NCBI GenBank assembly: GCA_937980625.1
Contig: CALJPJ010000031.1
Span: forward strand, 1 to 5,567
Source of the DNA: an uncultured Bdellovibrionales bacterium
Lineage (GTDB): Bacteria > Bdellovibrionota > Bdellovibrionia > Bdellovibrionales > UBA1609
Direction: 5' to 3'
DNA: 5,567 bases
The stretch's first letter is position 1. Each line of letters opens with the position of its first letter. Positions 5,386 through 5,567 of this stretch are shown one piece after another. The translations under genes and the position numbers were made by a program. The notes beneath the pieces were generated by a model. The model saw nothing but the letters and a program-made list of their open reading frames with translations. It searched no databases and was not told where the DNA came from.

Positions 5386-5567
5386 AATATTGTCGACTTA
5401 ATCCCGTCATAAACTTTACTTTGAATTACTCTTCCAAGCTTATCAAACTTTTGGTGATAAGTTTTTCCATCAATTTTATTTCTCATGAACTTTACTTTCC
5501 CGTTTTTATAAAAACTCGCTGAATGAATATCACCTGAACTTTCGGTGAACATAATTTCTTCAAACCC
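5382..5567 (-). CDS. C-terminal part of a hypothetical protein, cut by the window edge
   Basis: The frame is open from the right edge to TAA at 5384-5382, giving 61 residues (GFEEIMFTESSGDIHSASFY… ending …GIKSTIF); the N-terminus lies outside the window. The segment is basic and rich in Gly, Lys and Tyr, with spaced units such as SFYKNGKVKFM and KIDGKTYHQKFDKLGRVI. This vaguely recalls MORN-type or YD/toxin-antitoxin YwqK-like repeats, where Y-x-NGK and DGK turns recur about every 20 residues. The resemblance is weak and I assign no function. The stop shares TTAA (5382-5385) with the stop of the converging plus-strand gene, so the two coding regions overlap by 3 nt (5383-5385 against 5382-5384 for the codons). 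Confidence 0.68.
   Translation of the reverse strand, partial: GFEEIMFTESSGDIHSASFYKNGKVKFMRNKIDGKTYHQKFDKLGRVIQSKVYDGIKSTIF
5436..5466 (+). terminator. Possible terminator of the plus-strand gene, inside the converging gene
   Basis: CTTATCA (5439-5445) and TGATAAG (5455-5461) form a 7-bp perfect stem with a 9-nt loop, extended by one G-T and two A-T pairs (5436-5438 with 5462-5464). A run of five T (5462-5466) follows. It lies about 50 nt past the plus-strand stop. The stem is A+T-rich and it lies in coding sequence on the other strand, so the call is moderate. Confidence 0.45.

Noticed and set aside
1..5567. A wholly new defence, mobile or signalling system
   Set aside because: No transposase, integrase, CRISPR repeats, nuclease, toxin pair or attachment site is visible. 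Most of the window is conserved envelope and translation genes, and the three unknown proteins are not arranged as one system.

Overview
The window is A+T-rich chromosomal DNA from a Gram-negative bacterium. Evidence for an outer membrane and peptidoglycan is direct: a Pal lipoprotein and a CpoB/YbgF-like protein are both encoded. The order pal – DUF4398-type lipoprotein – cpoB-like, on an A+T-rich background, is what I associate with the Bdellovibrionota (Bacteriovorax-like) and other former deltaproteobacteria. That placement is an inference from gene order and style; no sequence search was possible.

Layout. Nearly everything from 4732 down to 49 is on the minus strand. A sigma-70-like promoter (4759-4786) drives pal. 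It is followed tightly by a small lipoprotein gene, a cpoB-like lipoprotein gene, tsaD, rsmA (ksgA) and smpB. Gaps are 0-43 nt, and two junctions overlap (cpoB with the small lipoprotein gene, and rsmA with tsaD). This looks like one operon that joins envelope genes (Pal module) to translation genes (tRNA t6A synthesis, 16S rRNA dimethylation, ribosome rescue). After a 149-nt gap comes an unrecognised exported protein (78-629). It ends in a clear 12-bp terminator hairpin (49-80) whose stem begins at the stop codon.

To the right of pal, a plus-strand gene of unknown function (4879-5385) diverges from pal. The two putative -35 boxes lie back to back, 12 bp apart. This gene converges with a minus-strand gene that runs off the right edge (5382-5567), and the two stop codons overlap in a shared TTAA. 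A hairpin plus T-run at 5436-5466, inside the converging gene, may terminate the plus-strand transcript.

The most notable observation is the small lipoprotein gene between pal and cpoB. It has no ATG, GTG or TTG that would include its signal peptide. The only start giving a complete lipoprotein signal (MKYFIVISFLLMLSAC) is an ATT codon at 4187-4185, six nt after a GTGAG and just downstream of the pal stop. Other points are the ambiguous cpoB start, three adjacent lipoprotein genes, and a Pal operon with no tolB in front of it. I found no CRISPR, mobile element, tRNA, rRNA or tmRNA, and no evidence for a wholly new multi-gene system.
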